Shown piece by piece: positions 63,452 to 64,000 of a DNA stretch of 64,000 nt. Every line of letters begins with the position of its first letter. Positions within the stretch are counted from its first letter, which is position 1. This DNA is from JBJHBP01 sp050485645 (GTDB lineage Bacteria; Pseudomonadota; Gammaproteobacteria; Steroidobacterales; Rariloculaceae): positions 62,001-126,000 of the forward strand of contig JBJHBT010000009.1 in assembly GCA_050485645.1 (NCBI GenBank), given 5' to 3'. The notes beneath the pieces are model-generated. The model did not search any database and was not told where the DNA came from. It was given only the letters and a program-made list of their open reading frames with translations. The translations under genes were made by a program, and so were the position numbers.

Positions 63452-64000
63452 TCAGGCTTCCCTGAACACGCCATAGCCGGCCAGCCGCGCGTGGCGCTGC
63501 TGCAGCAGGTCATCGGCCGACAACGCTTCCAGGTCCGAGAGCGCCTGCAACAGCCCGTTCTTCACCGTCTCCGCCGTGGCCTCCGGATCGCGATGTGCTC
63601 CGCCCAGCGGCTCGGGAATCACCTCGTCCACAAGGCCGAGCTTGAGCAGCCGATCCGCCGTGATGCCCATGGCCTCGGCCGCCGCCTCCGCCTTGTCGGC
63701 GCTCTTCCACAGAATCGAGGCACAGCCTTCCGGCGAAATGACGGAGTAGATGCTGTATTGAAGCATCATGACGCGATCGGCCACGCCGATGGCCAGCGCA
63801 CCGCCCGAACCGCCTTCGCCGATGACGACACTGATCACCGGCGTGCGCAGCGCGCACATGGCGAACAGATTGCGCGCAATCGCTTCGCTCTGCCCGCGTT
63901 CCTCGGCACCCACGCCAGGATAGGCGCCGGGCGTATCGATCATCGTGATCAGCGGCAACCCGAATTTCTCCGCCAGGCGCATCACACGCAGCGCCTTGCG
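63452..64000 (-). CDS. accA: Acetyl-CoA carboxylase carboxyltransferase alpha subunit, 5' end outside window
   Basis: C-terminal 182 residues of AccA, which makes malonyl-CoA for fatty acid synthesis. Visible motifs are EKFGLPLITMIDTPGAYPG, GEGGSGGALAIGVADRVMML and YSVISPEGCASILWKSADKA. The frame is open to the right edge (RKALRVMRLAEKF), so the N-terminal part lies beyond it. Family members are about 320 residues. Confidence 0.97.
   Translation of the reverse strand, partial: RKALRVMRLAEKFGLPLITMIDTPGAYPGVGAEERGQSEAIARNLFAMCALRTPVISVVIGEGGSGGALAIGVADRVMMLQYSIYSVISPEGCASILWKSADKAEAAAEAMGITADRLLKLGLVDEVIPEPLGGAHRDPEATAETVKNGLLQALSDLEALSADDLLQQRHARLAGYGVFREA

Overview
The window is a GC-rich, densely packed stretch of bacterial chromosome, and almost all of it is core genome. 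The organism looks like a gammaproteobacterium outside the Enterobacterales, with synteny like Pseudomonas, Xanthomonadales or Chromatiales. This rests on gene order: lexA-imuA-imuB-dnaE2, yceD-rpmF-plsX-fabH, exbB-exbD-msbA-lpxK-kdsB, sdhCDAB-sdhE-ygfX-rpoE-rseABC, lepB-rnc-era-recO-pdxJ-acpS, nagZ next to a methylthioinosine phosphorylase, and surE-pcm-yqaA-nlpD. It also rests on lipid A, Lol and Lpp-type outer-membrane genes. I saw no tRNA or rRNA gene, insertion sequence, prophage, CRISPR array or defence island. I cannot assign a genus.

Layout. 1-5.2 kb (minus): SOS mutasome operon lexA-imuA-imuB-dnaE2; dnaE2 runs off the left edge, and one consensus LexA box lies over the promoter. 5.4-7.0 kb: an Lpp/OprI-like lipoprotein and a LysM-L,D-transpeptidase, convergent across a strong terminator. 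7.1-9.9 kb (minus): yceD-rpmF-plsX-fabH. 10.0-14.9 kb: maf (plus), rluC (minus), then rne (plus) behind a long leader. 14.9-25.8 kb (minus): ten-gene envelope cluster lolC-lolE-lolD-comEC-exbB-exbD-msbA-lpxK-kdsB-tyrosine phosphatase. 25.9-30.7 kb (plus): a BamE-like secreted protein, mfd and csiV. 30.8-48.65 kb (minus): a long tightly spaced series from an SDHAF4-like gene through sdhCDAB, sdhE, ygfX, rpoE-rseABC, a glutaredoxin-like gene, lepB, DUF4845, rnc, era, recO, pdxJ, acpS, a PolB-type exonuclease, rlmD, CYTH, nagZ, thioinosine phosphorylase and a PAS/degenerate-GGDEF protein. 48.7-49.6 kb (plus): ygfZ. 49.7-54.2 kb (minus): recJ-prfB (with programmed frameshift)-lysS. 54.3-64.0 kb: an Mth938-like gene (plus), surE-pcm-yqaA-nlpD (minus), an Smr gene (plus), and accA-tilS-pyrG-eno-ftsB (minus; accA is cut by the right edge).

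Shared themes are envelope building (lipoprotein sorting, LPS core and lipid A export, peptidoglycan tethering and recycling, sigma-E stress control), RNA maturation (RNase E, RNase III, Era, RluC, RlmD), SOS mutagenesis and complex II assembly.

I did not find a clearly new multigene system. The best leads are small: a long hairpin element with an internal palindrome between the Smr gene and ftsB, a LOV-like PAS domain fused to a degenerate GGDEF domain, promoter/start overlaps at rpoE and yceD, and synteny gaps (no lepA or degP, no fabD).
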